The position numbers were made by a program, and so were the translations under genes. This document shows, in pieces, positions 52,408 through 61,005 of a DNA stretch of 64,000 nt. Below the pieces are notes generated by a model, which was not told the DNA's origin, did no database searches, and saw nothing but the letters and a program-made list of their open reading frames with translations. The DNA is from Flammeovirgaceae bacterium UBA2366 (GTDB taxonomy: Bacteria > Bacteroidota > Bacteroidia > Cytophagales > Cyclobacteriaceae), in NCBI GenBank assembly GCA_002344065.1, contig DDTK01000011.1, positions 248,001 to 312,000 on the forward strand, written 5' to 3'. Positions within the stretch are counted from its first letter, which is position 1. Each line of letters opens with the position of its first letter.

Positions 52408-53283
52408 TTAAATAATTGTCTTCAGATGATTATACCCTAATGAAATCGCCTCTATCTGTGGTCGGGTAAAATATTCTTGCTCCAGAAAGAAATGCTTCAT
52501 CCCTGATTGTTGCGCTGCTGCAAAAACTGATTTATAATCTATTGAACCTGAGCCTACATCGGTTTGAAGCTTGCGGTCAACCTTATCCATGTCTTTAACG
52601 TGCCATAAATGAATTCGTCCTGCGTGTTTCTTAAACAGTTCCAGAGCATTCACTTCAGCAAAGGTTGTCCAGTAAATATCCAGTTCTAAAACAACAGAAG
52701 GGTCAAGTTCTTTTACCAATACATCATAAGGAACCTGATCTTCAAGCTTAACAAACTCAAACTCATGATTATGATAGCCAAGGGAAACGCCAGCTTTTTT
52801 ACATACTTCGTTGGCCTTATTCATTAGCTGCCCTACCCTTTTGTAATCATCCAACGTTTTGCGCTCATCGGGGTGAAGCCAGGCAATGATCATGTACTTC
52901 TGACCAGCCTTTTGAGCATCCTCCACCGCACGTTCCCAGTCGTTTACAAGTGTGCCTTTCATTGCGGGGAATGCCTGACCGGTACTATAATGTCCACTCA
53001 CCACCTTCATGCCCATTCCGTTGACCATAGAAATAAAATCCTGATACGGAAGACCCAGTGCCTTACCATCACTGTAGCTGTACGCCTCCAAATCTTTAAA
53101 ACCAATATTTGCTACTTGCTGAAGCGTACCCTTTACATCTTTAAGAATAATATCTTTTAATGTATAGAGCTGAATACCGACAGACTTTTCAGTTGAAGGT
53201 ATGTTGCAACTGAGTAATGACGGTAGTAAAATACCACCTGTAGCGGCCAGGGCTGAATGTTGAATAAATGTTCTTCTTTTCAT
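52408..53283 (-). CDS. Sugar phosphate isomerase/epimerase-like TIM barrel, Tat/lipoprotein signal
   Basis: A 291-aa protein with a twin-arginine-like start (KRRTFIQHSALAATGGILLPSLLSC, lipobox LLSC). The TIM barrel has metal-ligand candidates in LGYHNHEFEF, VLELDIYWTTF, IHLWHVKDMD and HFFLEQEYF. It is the last gene of a five-gene minus-strand operon. Exported relatives act on oxidised (3-keto) sugars in some Bacteroidota. The exact reaction is inferred from context only. Confidence 0.8.
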   Translation of the reverse strand: MKRRTFIQHSALAATGGILLPSLLSCNIPSTEKSVGIQLYTLKDIILKDVKGTLQQVANIGFKDLEAYSYSDGKALGLPYQDFISMVNGMGMKVVSGHYSTGQAFPAMKGTLVNDWERAVEDAQKAGQKYMIIAWLHPDERKTLDDYKRVGQLMNKANEVCKKAGVSLGYHNHEFEFVKLEDQVPYDVLVKELDPSVVLELDIYWTTFAEVNALELFKKHAGRIHLWHVKDMDKVDRKLQTDVGSGSIDYKSVFAAAQQSGMKHFFLEQEYFTRPQIEAISLGYNHLKTII

Positions 53284-53293
53284 AAGTTATACG

Positions 53294-53719
53294 TTATCGC
53301 GTTCTAATCCACTCATAGGCTTCCTCTTCATCTGAAAAAACAGCAAGCTGAACTCCGTGTGTTGCAAATTTCTCCTCTGCATTCAACTTAAATTTCTCCA
53401 TAGGATATTCGGCAAAAAAGTCATCGCCTAATATCACTCCATGATACTTTACACCGGCTTTTACAAACAACAAATCTTCCCACACATTAGAAAACCATTC
53501 TTCAGTTTCCTGATCTACCTCGCCCAGTAACTGCGTATCCGCTAACCAGGCCAGGTTAGCATAGGACTTAGCTAATTCAATATATCGTTCCTGAATGGTA
53601 ATTAAATTAGCACGAAATGTCTCTCCTGGAGGTTCAATTTTCCAGCGATGCTTCAGAACAGGTAATGCATCATCCAGTTCACAGATGACATACTCGTTCT
53701 CAAACACCAACTGAGTCAT
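53294..53719 (-). CDS. Hypothetical protein, 141 aa, STAS-like shape
   Basis: I do not recognise the family with certainty. It is alpha/beta: VFENEYVICELDDALPVLKHRW, a helix with ERYIELAKSYANLAWLADTQ, LFVKAGVKYHGVILGDDFFAEYPMEKFKL and a last VQLAVFSDEEEAYEWI. The order of strands and the final VFSDEEEAYEWI recall SpoIIAA/STAS-like small proteins. It is cytosolic, with no signal. It sits inside the operon between the cytochrome c gene (2 bp) and the TIM-barrel gene (10 bp), so it is a true member. Confidence 0.6.
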   Translation of the reverse strand: MTQLVFENEYVICELDDALPVLKHRWKIEPPGETFRANLITIQERYIELAKSYANLAWLADTQLLGEVDQETEEWFSNVWEDLLFVKAGVKYHGVILGDDFFAEYPMEKFKLNAEEKFATHGVQLAVFSDEEEAYEWIRTR

Positions 53720-53721
53720 GA

Positions 53722-54108
53722 TTATTTTTTTTCTTCACCGTCAAGTGAAAGAACATAAATCGCCATCTTCTCAGCATCTTCTTGTTTCAGATCTGGATGA
53801 CCATTCATGGGTACCTCACCCCAAACACCGCTTCCACCTTCAATTATGCGTTTAGCAAGGTATTTAATATTCTCATCGTTGAACGCATACTTTTCAGCCA
53901 CTTCTTTATGTGCCGGACCTATAATTTTATTAGTAGGATGATGGCACGTTTTACAATCTGAATCATCTACCAGCATTTTACCAATAGCGGCTATTTGACT
54001 GGTTGAAAGTTGAGCAGGTTCATCCTGATTTTGGTCGGCTGTTTTGTTTCCTCCACAGGAAACAATCAAGGACAAAAAGAGTGCTGTTACTAAAATTTTG
54101 TTCATCAT
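53722..54108 (-). CDS. Small cytochrome c lipoprotein
   Basis: A 128-aa class I cytochrome c with a lipoprotein signal (ILVTALFLSLIVSC). The haem motif is CKTCH (residues 57-61) and the likely axial Met is in GEVPMNGHP near residue 100. It is an electron acceptor in the periplasm and probably takes electrons from the GMC dehydrogenase encoded in the convergent operon. Its ATG overlaps the stop of the upstream TIM-barrel gene by 4 bp (ATGA), so the two are coupled. Confidence 0.9.
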   Translation of the reverse strand: MMNKILVTALFLSLIVSCGGNKTADQNQDEPAQLSTSQIAAIGKMLVDDSDCKTCHHPTNKIIGPAHKEVAEKYAFNDENIKYLAKRIIEGGSGVWGEVPMNGHPDLKQEDAEKMAIYVLSLDGEEKK

Positions 54109-55157
54109 ATGCCTAGTATTTTTTTGTTCAATTTAACATCTGTTCCTGCGGAAGCAAAATCATCAAATGCCTTATCGGTAACCCGAATAATATGATCCTT
54201 AATAAAGCCAGCCCCCTCCAATGCACCTTGTTCGGGGTGCTTTATACAACACTCCCACTCCAGCACGGCCCATCCGGCATAATCGTATTGAGCCAGTTTC
54301 GAAAAAATGCTTTTAAAATCTACCTGGCCATCGCCCAACGAGCGAAATCGACCGGGACGGTTTATCCAATCCTGAAAGCCACCATAAACACCACTTTTAC
54401 CCGTAGGATTAAATTCTGCATCCTTTACGTGAAACATCTTTATGTAGGGGTGATAAAAATCAATGTATTGCAGGTAATCTAATTGTTGCAATACAAAATG
54501 ACTTGGATCGTAAAGCAGGTTAACCCGAGGGTGATTACCAGTTTCTTTCAGAAAACGCTCAAAGGTTACACCGTCATGCAGGTCCTCGCCCGGATGTATT
54601 TCATAGCAAACATCTATACCCGCTTTATCAAATACATTTAAAATCGGAAGCCAACGTTTTGCAAGCTCTTTAAATCCCGCTTCTACCAATCCAGTAGGGC
54701 GCTGTGGCCACGGATACACGGTATGCCATAACAGTGCACCGGAAAAAGTAGCATGTGCTTTTAACCCCAGGTTTTTACTGGCTTTTGCCGCGAGTTTAAG
54801 TTGATCAACAGCCCAGGCCGTTCGTGCTTTGTAGTTGCCCTTTAATTTTTGGGGAGCAAAACCATCGAACATAACATCATAAGCCGGGTGCACAGCCACA
54901 AGCTGACCTTGAAGATGCGTACTGAGTTCGGTTATTTGAACCCCACATGATTCAACTGTCTCACGGTATTCATCCGCATAGGTCTTGCTCTCCGCTAATC
55001 TTTTTAAATCAATAAAGCGCTCATCCCATGTGGGTATCTGAACACCCACATAACCCAATGCTGCAGCCCACTTGCAAATTGACTTGAGATCATCAAACGG
55101 AGGTTCGTTACTTATAAACTGAGCTAAGAATATGGCCGGGCCCTTAATTGTTTTCAT
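54105..55157 (-). CDS. Sugar phosphate isomerase/epimerase-like TIM barrel
   Basis: A 350-aa TIM-barrel protein without a signal peptide. Metal-ligand candidates are ELSTHLQGQ, CYEIHPGEDLHDG, LLYDPSHFVLQQLDY, FHVKDAEFNP and WAVLEWECCIKHPEQG. It matches the longer (350-aa) class seen with Gfo/Idh/MocA oxidoreductases. It lies between the Gfo/Idh gene (6 bp) and the cytochrome c gene (4-bp overlap). It probably isomerises or cleaves an oxidised sugar. Confidence 0.85.
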   Translation of the reverse strand: MKTIKGPAIFLAQFISNEPPFDDLKSICKWAAALGYVGVQIPTWDERFIDLKRLAESKTYADEYRETVESCGVQITELSTHLQGQLVAVHPAYDVMFDGFAPQKLKGNYKARTAWAVDQLKLAAKASKNLGLKAHATFSGALLWHTVYPWPQRPTGLVEAGFKELAKRWLPILNVFDKAGIDVCYEIHPGEDLHDGVTFERFLKETGNHPRVNLLYDPSHFVLQQLDYLQYIDFYHPYIKMFHVKDAEFNPTGKSGVYGGFQDWINRPGRFRSLGDGQVDFKSIFSKLAQYDYAGWAVLEWECCIKHPEQGALEGAGFIKDHIIRVTDKAFDDFASAGTDVKLNKKILGI

Positions 55158-55163
55158 AGATAC

Positions 55164-56321
55164 TTATACTTCAAACGGTGTCCATTTTTCTTTACTGCCG
55201 CCACTCTTCACAACATTATCGATAAAAGCCATACCTCTTATTCCATCGTCTACCGAAGGAAAATCGAGAAGAGCCGAGGGCTTTGTTCCATCCAATCTTG
55301 CTGATAGTGTAAGGGCAAAGTTGCGATACAAGTTGGCGAAAGCCTCCAGGTATCCTTCAGGATGTCCTCCTGGAGTTCGCGTATTGAAAGCGGCCTCCGC
55401 GTGGATAAAACCATTAGTACCCGCTTTTAAAATTTGTGTAGGCTTATCTAGCCATTTTACCAGTAGTGTATTCGGGTCCATTTGCGCCCACTCCAATCCA
55501 CCATGCTCTCCATAAATCCGGATGCGTAAGGCATTCTCTTCCCCCGCTGCTATTTGTGTTGCCACCAGCACTCCGGCCGCACCATTATCAAATTTTAATA
55601 ACACGTTTCCATCATCATCTAACGCCCTGCCCGGAACTACAATGTTGAGATCGGCACACAAGTGTGTAATCTTTAATCCAGAAATAAACTCTGCCAGATG
55701 TGCCGCATGCGTTCCTATATCGCCCATAGCACCGGCTTTGCCAGACCGTTTTGGGTCAGTACGCCAGGCGGCTTGTGCATTACCCTCCCGCTCACTCATT
55801 TTACTGAGCCAGCCTTGCGGATATTCAACCATAATTTTCCTGATTTTCCCAAATACACCGTCACGAACCATTGCCCTTGCTTGCCGCACCATGGGATAAC
55901 CGGAGTAGGTGTGAGTCAGGCACAATAACAAACCGGTTTCCTCAACTTTCCTTTTTAGTTGACGGGCCTCATCTAAGGTAAGCGTAATGGGCTTTTCAAT
56001 AACTACATGGAATCCCTTTTCCAGGGCCAGCATGGCAGGTGCAAAATGCGCGAAATTCGGTGTTACGATGGTTACAAAATCCAGGCGCTTGTCGGCAGGA
56101 AGTTTAGCTTCTTTCTCCAGCATTTCTTCATAAGTCAGGTAGGTTCGCTCCTCTTCCAGAAAAATCATTCGTCCACTTTCTTTGGCAGTCTCTGGGTTTA
56201 TACTGAGGGCACCGGCCACAATCTCAATCAAACCATCCATATTGGCTGCAATCCGGTGAATGGATCCAATAAAAGCATCCTTACCTCCGCCTACCATACC
56301 CATTCGTAATTTTCTATTCAC
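55164..56321 (-). CDS. Gfo/Idh/MocA family oxidoreductase
   Basis: A 385-aa NAD(P)-dependent dehydrogenase. The Rossmann start is RMGMVGGGKDAFIGSIHRIAA, followed by VTPNFAHFAPAMLALEKGFHVVIEKPITLT near residue 93, the family Glu-Lys-Pro motif. The C-terminal domain has GAMGDIGTHAAHLAEF with the likely catalytic Asp/His. It reduces or oxidises sugar ketones or alcohols. It is the first gene of the minus-strand operon; a LacI-like operator lies 67 bp upstream. Confidence 0.92.
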   Translation of the reverse strand: MNRKLRMGMVGGGKDAFIGSIHRIAANMDGLIEIVAGALSINPETAKESGRMIFLEEERTYLTYEEMLEKEAKLPADKRLDFVTIVTPNFAHFAPAMLALEKGFHVVIEKPITLTLDEARQLKRKVEETGLLLCLTHTYSGYPMVRQARAMVRDGVFGKIRKIMVEYPQGWLSKMSEREGNAQAAWRTDPKRSGKAGAMGDIGTHAAHLAEFISGLKITHLCADLNIVVPGRALDDDGNVLLKFDNGAAGVLVATQIAAGEENALRIRIYGEHGGLEWAQMDPNTLLVKWLDKPTQILKAGTNGFIHAEAAFNTRTPGGHPEGYLEAFANLYRNFALTLSARLDGTKPSALLDFPSVDDGIRGMAFIDNVVKSGGSKEKWTPFEV

Positions 56322-56387
56322 GTTAAATCAGGTTTAGTGTTCACGAGCAATATATCGAAAAGAAGTAAAACCTTTGGGTAGATTTTA

Positions 56388-56401
56388 TGCAAACGTTTGC
56401 A
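56388..56401. promoter_or_regulatory. LacI-type operator, perfect 14-bp palindrome
   Basis: TGCAAACGTTTGCA has the central CG and A/T-rich arms typical of LacI/GalR family operators. It sits in the divergent gap between the Gfo/Idh operon and the MFS gene and could control both. No LacI-family gene lies in the window. Confidence 0.65.
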
Positions 56402-56446
56402 ATTTATCTGAGTACTTGCGCAATCGATTTATTCGTGCAATTTTAG

Positions 56447-57748
56447 ATGCTCAATCCGATTCAAACCATGGCAACTCCACACACTAATCTCAACCTACGC
56501 TTAAGCGTGATGATGTTCTTCCAGTTTTTTATTTGGGGCGGCTTTTTTGTTACCATGGGTAGTTACCTGTTGGAGGCTTTTAAAGGCACCGAGGGAATCA
56601 ACTCCATTATTGGCAGTGCCTATGCAACACACAATTGGGCTGGGTTGCTGGCGCCTTTGTTTGTTGGGCTTATTGCTGACCGCTACATAAACGCGGAAAA
56701 GGTAAATGCTTTTTGCCACCTGGTTGGCGCTGGTTTGTTATGGTATGCGGCACAAATAACTGATCCGGGAACTTTCATCTGGGTGATGTTTGCCTATTTC
56801 ATGCTGTTCATGCCTACACTGGCGTTAGTCAATGCCATTGCCTTTGCCAACATCGATAATCCTGACAAACAATTCCCCGCTATTCGCGTATGGGGAACCA
56901 TTGGCTGGATTATGGCCGGGTTGGTAGTGGCACAAACTGTTTTGGGTTGGGTTGATATCCCGTTAATAAAAATGCTTACCGGTATCGAAAATGCGCAGGC
57001 CACTAACATCCCCCTAAAGATGTGCGCCCTCATGTCACTTATTTATGGGCTTTACAGTTTCACGTTACCTGCTGCACCTCCGCAGGCAAAAGGTCAGGCG
57101 TTTAGTTTCAGTAAAGCCCTTGGCCTTGATGCTATTAAACTTATGGGCGAGCGTAACTTTGGCATTTTCGCGTTATGTAGTTTTCTGATTTGTATTCCAC
57201 TGGCCTTCTACTATGCCCGCACAAATGATTTTATAACAGCGATGGCCTTTGGTGAGAAATCGGCCTCCTTCATGACCATTGGTCAGGTAAGTGAAGTTTT
57301 ATTTATGCTCCTCGTACCATTTTTTATTATCCGACTGGGTGTAAAATGGATGTTGCTGGTAGGCATGTTAGCCTGGACTTTGCGCTACTTTATTTTCTCC
57401 AGTTTCCCTGAATCTTCAGCACTTCTTATCGTTGGTATTGCCTTGCATGGCATCTGTTATGACTTCTTCTTTGTAACCGGTCAATTGTATGTAGACCGCA
57501 AAGCACCCAAAGACATACGCGCCAGCGCTCAAGGATTGTTTGCACTACTTACCTATGGAGCAGGTATGTTAATTGGCAATTACATTCTAGGTTGGTGGGG
57601 CGACCGCATTCAACTCGATGGCTCCTCAACCGCAGGTTGGCTGGATGGTGCTTTTACCTTTTGGATTATGCCTTCTGCCCTGGCCCTGGGAGTAGCCATA
57701 CTTTTCTTCGTGACATTCTGGGAAAAGAAAGATGAAATAAAAGCTTAA
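56447..57748 (+). CDS. MFS transporter, nucleoside/sugar:H+ symporter type (NupG-like)
   Basis: A 433-aa 12-helix permease. The first helix RLSVMMFFQFFIWGGFFVTMGSYL and the loop LIADRYINAEKVNAFCHL match the NupG/xanthosine-type branch, and NPDKQFPAIRVWGTIGWIMAGL is a second family marker. Bacteroidota members of this group are often found with sugar-oxidation genes and probably import the product. The first ATG at 56447 is used; 56468 is also possible. It faces the Gfo/Idh operon across the LacI-type operator. Confidence 0.88.
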   Translation: MLNPIQTMATPHTNLNLRLSVMMFFQFFIWGGFFVTMGSYLLEAFKGTEGINSIIGSAYATHNWAGLLAPLFVGLIADRYINAEKVNAFCHLVGAGLLWYAAQITDPGTFIWVMFAYFMLFMPTLALVNAIAFANIDNPDKQFPAIRVWGTIGWIMAGLVVAQTVLGWVDIPLIKMLTGIENAQATNIPLKMCALMSLIYGLYSFTLPAAPPQAKGQAFSFSKALGLDAIKLMGERNFGIFALCSFLICIPLAFYYARTNDFITAMAFGEKSASFMTIGQVSEVLFMLLVPFFIIRLGVKWMLLVGMLAWTLRYFIFSSFPESSALLIVGIALHGICYDFFFVTGQLYVDRKAPKDIRASAQGLFALLTYGAGMLIGNYILGWWGDRIQLDGSSTAGWLDGAFTFWIMPSALALGVAILFFVTFWEKKDEIKA

Positions 57749-57767
57749 CCATCACTAACTGGTGTTA

Positions 57768-57904
57768 CGCAGCATAAAACCTAACCACAAAGAACACTAA
57801 GTAAAATGCACACAAAGGGCACAAAGAAGGACATTCTCTCAATGTTCTTTGTGTAAATTCCTTTGTGATCTTTGTGGTTCATGAGCATATTGGGTAACAC
57901 CCGT
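57768..57904. repeat. Imperfect 137-bp palindromic element
   Basis: Outer arms ACTGGTGTTAC (57768-57778) and GTAACACCCGT (57894-57904) match at 10 of 11. Inner perfect arms AACCACAAAGA (57783-57793) and TCTTTGTGGTT (57869-57879) flank a region of ACAAAGxxCAC-type repeats. It fills the gap between the convergent MFS and PfkB genes. Such CACAAAG-rich inverted repeats are widely dispersed in bacterial genomes of this phylum; it may also terminate both transcripts. Confidence 0.75.
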
Positions 57905-57906
57905 TA

Positions 57907-58878
57907 CTAATTATAGGTGGTTTTCATAATTGCCTTTACTTCCTGAAGTGGTTTAAAGACTGAAAATGTTTTACCCTGCGTACGAAGCGCCCCCAACGTA
58001 TTTCCATACTGTGCAGCAATAATATATCCGGCAGAATCTTCAAGCAAGCCATAACCAACGCCACCTGCAAATGAGTCTCCGCAGCCGGTTGTGTCAATTA
58101 CCTCCTTAACTTTCACGGCAGGAACCATCGTTTCAACAACTTTGCCCTTTTCTTTATAGTAAACCAGACAACCGGTTGAATCAGCTGTAATGTACACGCA
58201 ACGGACGCCTTGATTAAGGCAATGTGTGGCAAACTTCAATAGCTCTACCCTATCAAGATGTGAAGTATCGGTATAGTCACTGGTTTCGTATTCTTTCTTA
58301 AACCACGAAGCATGTGCTTCTTCCAGGTTCATTTTTAATACATCAATATACGGGAGCCACTGATCACGATCGATCCAGAATTTTCGCTGGCGCTCACCAT
58401 TGAACAAACAAGCGGAGGTTGGCCCGTGGGCATCGAAAATTATTGTCCCCTTGCTTTTACTCTTAATAAACTTCAGGGTATCAAGCGATATTTCGTAGTC
58501 ACTGATTGGGACAAATACAAAAACATCGCTGTTCAGAATATCCTTTACATCATCCGGTAAAATAGGATCCATGAATCCGGTTTGTCGCTCAACCCGGTTG
58601 TTCATGTCCAGAAATTTTAAGCTGATAATATCACCCTGATCATTTTTGGTAGTAATACATTTTGTATTGATGCCTTTGTAACCCGCGAAAACTTCTTTTA
58701 CATTATCGAGATCAACTTTGCGTACGTGTGCAACTGGAATAATTTCCAATTGATCACCCGCCATAATGGATAAGGCAATAACCGGATGCGTAATACAACC
58801 CCACTTTTGAATCAGATCACCATTGTGTGTGACGATATGGTCACGGGGGATCGGGCCAAGAACTGCAATTCGTTTCAT
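57907..58878 (-). CDS. PfkB family carbohydrate kinase
   Basis: A 323-aa ribokinase-fold protein. The C-terminal signature DTTGCGDSFAGGVGYGLL near residue 264 holds the catalytic Asp, and GLVYYKEKG-like residues form the ATP site. The N-terminal sugar-binding signature is diverged (GDLIQKWGCITHPVIALSIMA), so the sugar is uncertain; fructose or an inositol-like sugar is possible. It is the last gene of the GH65 operon, 5 bp after the ROK gene. A palindromic element follows it. Confidence 0.9.
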   Translation of the reverse strand: MKRIAVLGPIPRDHIVTHNGDLIQKWGCITHPVIALSIMAGDQLEIIPVAHVRKVDLDNVKEVFAGYKGINTKCITTKNDQGDIISLKFLDMNNRVERQTGFMDPILPDDVKDILNSDVFVFVPISDYEISLDTLKFIKSKSKGTIIFDAHGPTSACLFNGERQRKFWIDRDQWLPYIDVLKMNLEEAHASWFKKEYETSDYTDTSHLDRVELLKFATHCLNQGVRCVYITADSTGCLVYYKEKGKVVETMVPAVKVKEVIDTTGCGDSFAGGVGYGLLEDSAGYIIAAQYGNTLGALRTQGKTFSVFKPLQEVKAIMKTTYN

Positions 58879-58883
58879 AAGTT

Positions 58884-59801
58884 TTAATTTTCTGTTAGAA
58901 AAGCTGCCCCAAAAACACCCGCACTGTCGCCCAACAATGGCTTCACTACAGGTGTATCCAGACGATCGTTAAAAACATATTGTTTAAGATAGTTAATTCC
59001 TTCAGTATAAATAGAAGGAATATTACCTACGCCTCCGCCAATAACGATTACATCCGGATCAAGAATGTTGATCACTACGCTTAAGGCCTTGCCAAACATT
59101 TCGTGCAATCGATGAATGGTTTTAACTGCCACTACGTCTGATTTATCAACCGCGCGGGTATAGATTTCCTTCAACTTAAGTGATTGCCCGCTTTGTTCCC
59201 GATAATAGCGCTCCAATGCGGGGCCAGCAATAACATTTTCAACACAGCCAACTTTACCACAATAACATTTCCCTCCGGATTCATCCAGAAAATTATGCCC
59301 CCACTCACCCGCTATTCCCTGCAGACCATTTATTACTTTATTGTTTACCACAATGCCACCGCCACAACCTGTGCCCATAATCACACCGAAAACAACTTCT
59401 GCCTTTGGAAATTTCTCTTTCACAACACCCAAACGCGTTTCAGCTAATGCAAAACAGTTGGCATCATTTGCAGTAAGTACTTTTATCCCCAATAATTTTT
59501 CAAGATCATGTTGAAGCGGCTTAAAATTAAGAACTGTTGAATTACTGTTTTTAAAAAGACCCGTATGCGGATCCATGGTTCCTGGGGTACCCATACCAAT
59601 CTTCTCCGGGCGATAACCTGCTTTGGCCTCCATCATATCCACCAGCCTCTTTATTTGATTAAGCACATGTTCATAGCCAAGGTTCGCTTCTGTGGAAACA
59701 CGATCGCGAAAAACAGATTCGGCACTGGAGGAAGATTTCATAATAATACCTTCCACTTTTGTACCGCCTAAATCAATTCCCCAAAGTTCCTTTTTGTTCA
59801 T
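58884..59801 (-). CDS. ROK family sugar kinase
   Basis: A 305-aa ROK protein. Phosphate motif GIDLGGTKVEGII is near residue 8, the sugar site VLTANDANCFALAE near 115, GTGCGGGIVVNNKVINGLQGIAGEWGHN near 145-172 and the zinc motif CYCGKVGCVEN near 180. The ATG at 59801 is chosen over one two codons earlier. A hexokinase or fructokinase role fits, given the GH65 phosphorylase and SLC45-like transporter in the same operon. It has no DNA-binding domain. Confidence 0.92.
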   Translation of the reverse strand: MNKKELWGIDLGGTKVEGIIMKSSSSAESVFRDRVSTEANLGYEHVLNQIKRLVDMMEAKAGYRPEKIGMGTPGTMDPHTGLFKNSNSTVLNFKPLQHDLEKLLGIKVLTANDANCFALAETRLGVVKEKFPKAEVVFGVIMGTGCGGGIVVNNKVINGLQGIAGEWGHNFLDESGGKCYCGKVGCVENVIAGPALERYYREQSGQSLKLKEIYTRAVDKSDVVAVKTIHRLHEMFGKALSVVINILDPDVIVIGGGVGNIPSIYTEGINYLKQYVFNDRLDTPVVKPLLGDSAGVFGAAFLTEN

Positions 59802-59812
59802 GATCATAAAAA

Positions 59813-61003
59813 CTACTTATTCTCACCTGAATACTGTGTTGTTTCTTTATGAAAGGTACGCCACGAATGCCAAAACTCTTGATAAGCCTGAATTCGTTCA
59901 AGCCGGCTGTTTATTAAGTCACCCTCAACACATTCTCCTTTCGCATTCCATATTGAATTGGTTTGATCGTCCTTAATCGCATCACTAGTCTGATCATAAG
60001 AAAATGTTAATGAATCACGATTCCAGACATGAAAAGAGGCTGAATCTGGCTGCACGTAAATCAATAAGGAAACTCCACCTAAAATATCATTCAACACTCT
60101 TTTTTCGAGTAATTCATTCCAGTCGTATGCACGCGATTGATTTTTAACTGTTACGCCAATCACCCACGATTTATCCTTCCAGGATAGCGAGTCGCGGTAC
60201 TCCAGGTGGCTTTCAATAGTTCCCCGATCAAAACCTTCAAGCTTTTTATACTTTTCAAGATAAAGGCTGTCGGGTTGCATAATTTTTGATGAAGGGTATA
60301 GGTTCAGCCATGACCGCAGCGACATTTGTTGAGTTGGGAATTCTTGCAGAACACTACCCATTAAAGGGCCGATAATGGCCTCTCCGTTTGCCTGACGCCA
60401 CCAGCTTTTTGTGGATGTATCTTCAAACATAGCATTGAAATGGTCCATGCCCACCAGTCTGAAATTTTCAAGTTTACCATTAACCATTGGGCTAAATATC
60501 CGTCCTGTGCGGCAAACCGTACAATAGGTAACCATAACCGGAACTCCACCGACACTATCACGCACCTGGTGATGATAACCAATGATTTCGATGGGATAAG
60601 CTTTTGCCTCACCATTGACCAGTATGCCAACTACTAAACTGGATTGATCGACTTTATTGACTATGCTGTTACTGAATACAACATGGGTAGGCTGATGGAA
60701 CATCTTGTCGGCCAAAAAGCGGAAGTTGAACATGTAAAACACAACACCATACAAAATTATACCTGCGCCTAATGCTGCTTTCCACCTTATCTCTAATTTA
60801 GTAAATGCTTTCGCGACACTCCCTAAGAGTAAAATCCAGCCAATAATTCGTAATACCAGAATATTATTTTGGAGAAAATAAGCTATCGATATGCTTTCCT
60901 GCTGCTGGCTGCCCGGAAAGGGCATAATAAAATACACCCTTAAAATCTCAATAAAGATTAAGTAGACAATGCTTAATACAATAACTACTCTTATAATTTT
61001 CAT
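59813..61003 (-). CDS. DUF3179 domain membrane protein
   Basis: A 396-aa protein. Residues 1-120 hold about four membrane segments (residues 5-28, 50-68, 76-96 and near 100). The DUF3179 domain follows: VVGILVNGEAKAYPIEIIGYHHQVRDSVGGVPVMVTYCTVCRTGRIFSP (near 148-196) with a CxxC motif, then SWLNLYPSSKIMQPD. It is probably a periplasmic domain tethered to the inner membrane. The function is unknown; the CxxC suggests metal or redox chemistry. Its place in a sugar-kinase/transport operon is unexplained. Confidence 0.85.
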   Translation of the reverse strand: MKIIRVVIVLSIVYLIFIEILRVYFIMPFPGSQQQESISIAYFLQNNILVLRIIGWILLLGSVAKAFTKLEIRWKAALGAGIILYGVVFYMFNFRFLADKMFHQPTHVVFSNSIVNKVDQSSLVVGILVNGEAKAYPIEIIGYHHQVRDSVGGVPVMVTYCTVCRTGRIFSPMVNGKLENFRLVGMDHFNAMFEDTSTKSWWRQANGEAIIGPLMGSVLQEFPTQQMSLRSWLNLYPSSKIMQPDSLYLEKYKKLEGFDRGTIESHLEYRDSLSWKDKSWVIGVTVKNQSRAYDWNELLEKRVLNDILGGVSLLIYVQPDSASFHVWNRDSLTFSYDQTSDAIKDDQTNSIWNAKGECVEGDLINSRLERIQAYQEFWHSWRTFHKETTQYSGENK

Positions 61004-61005
61004 TG

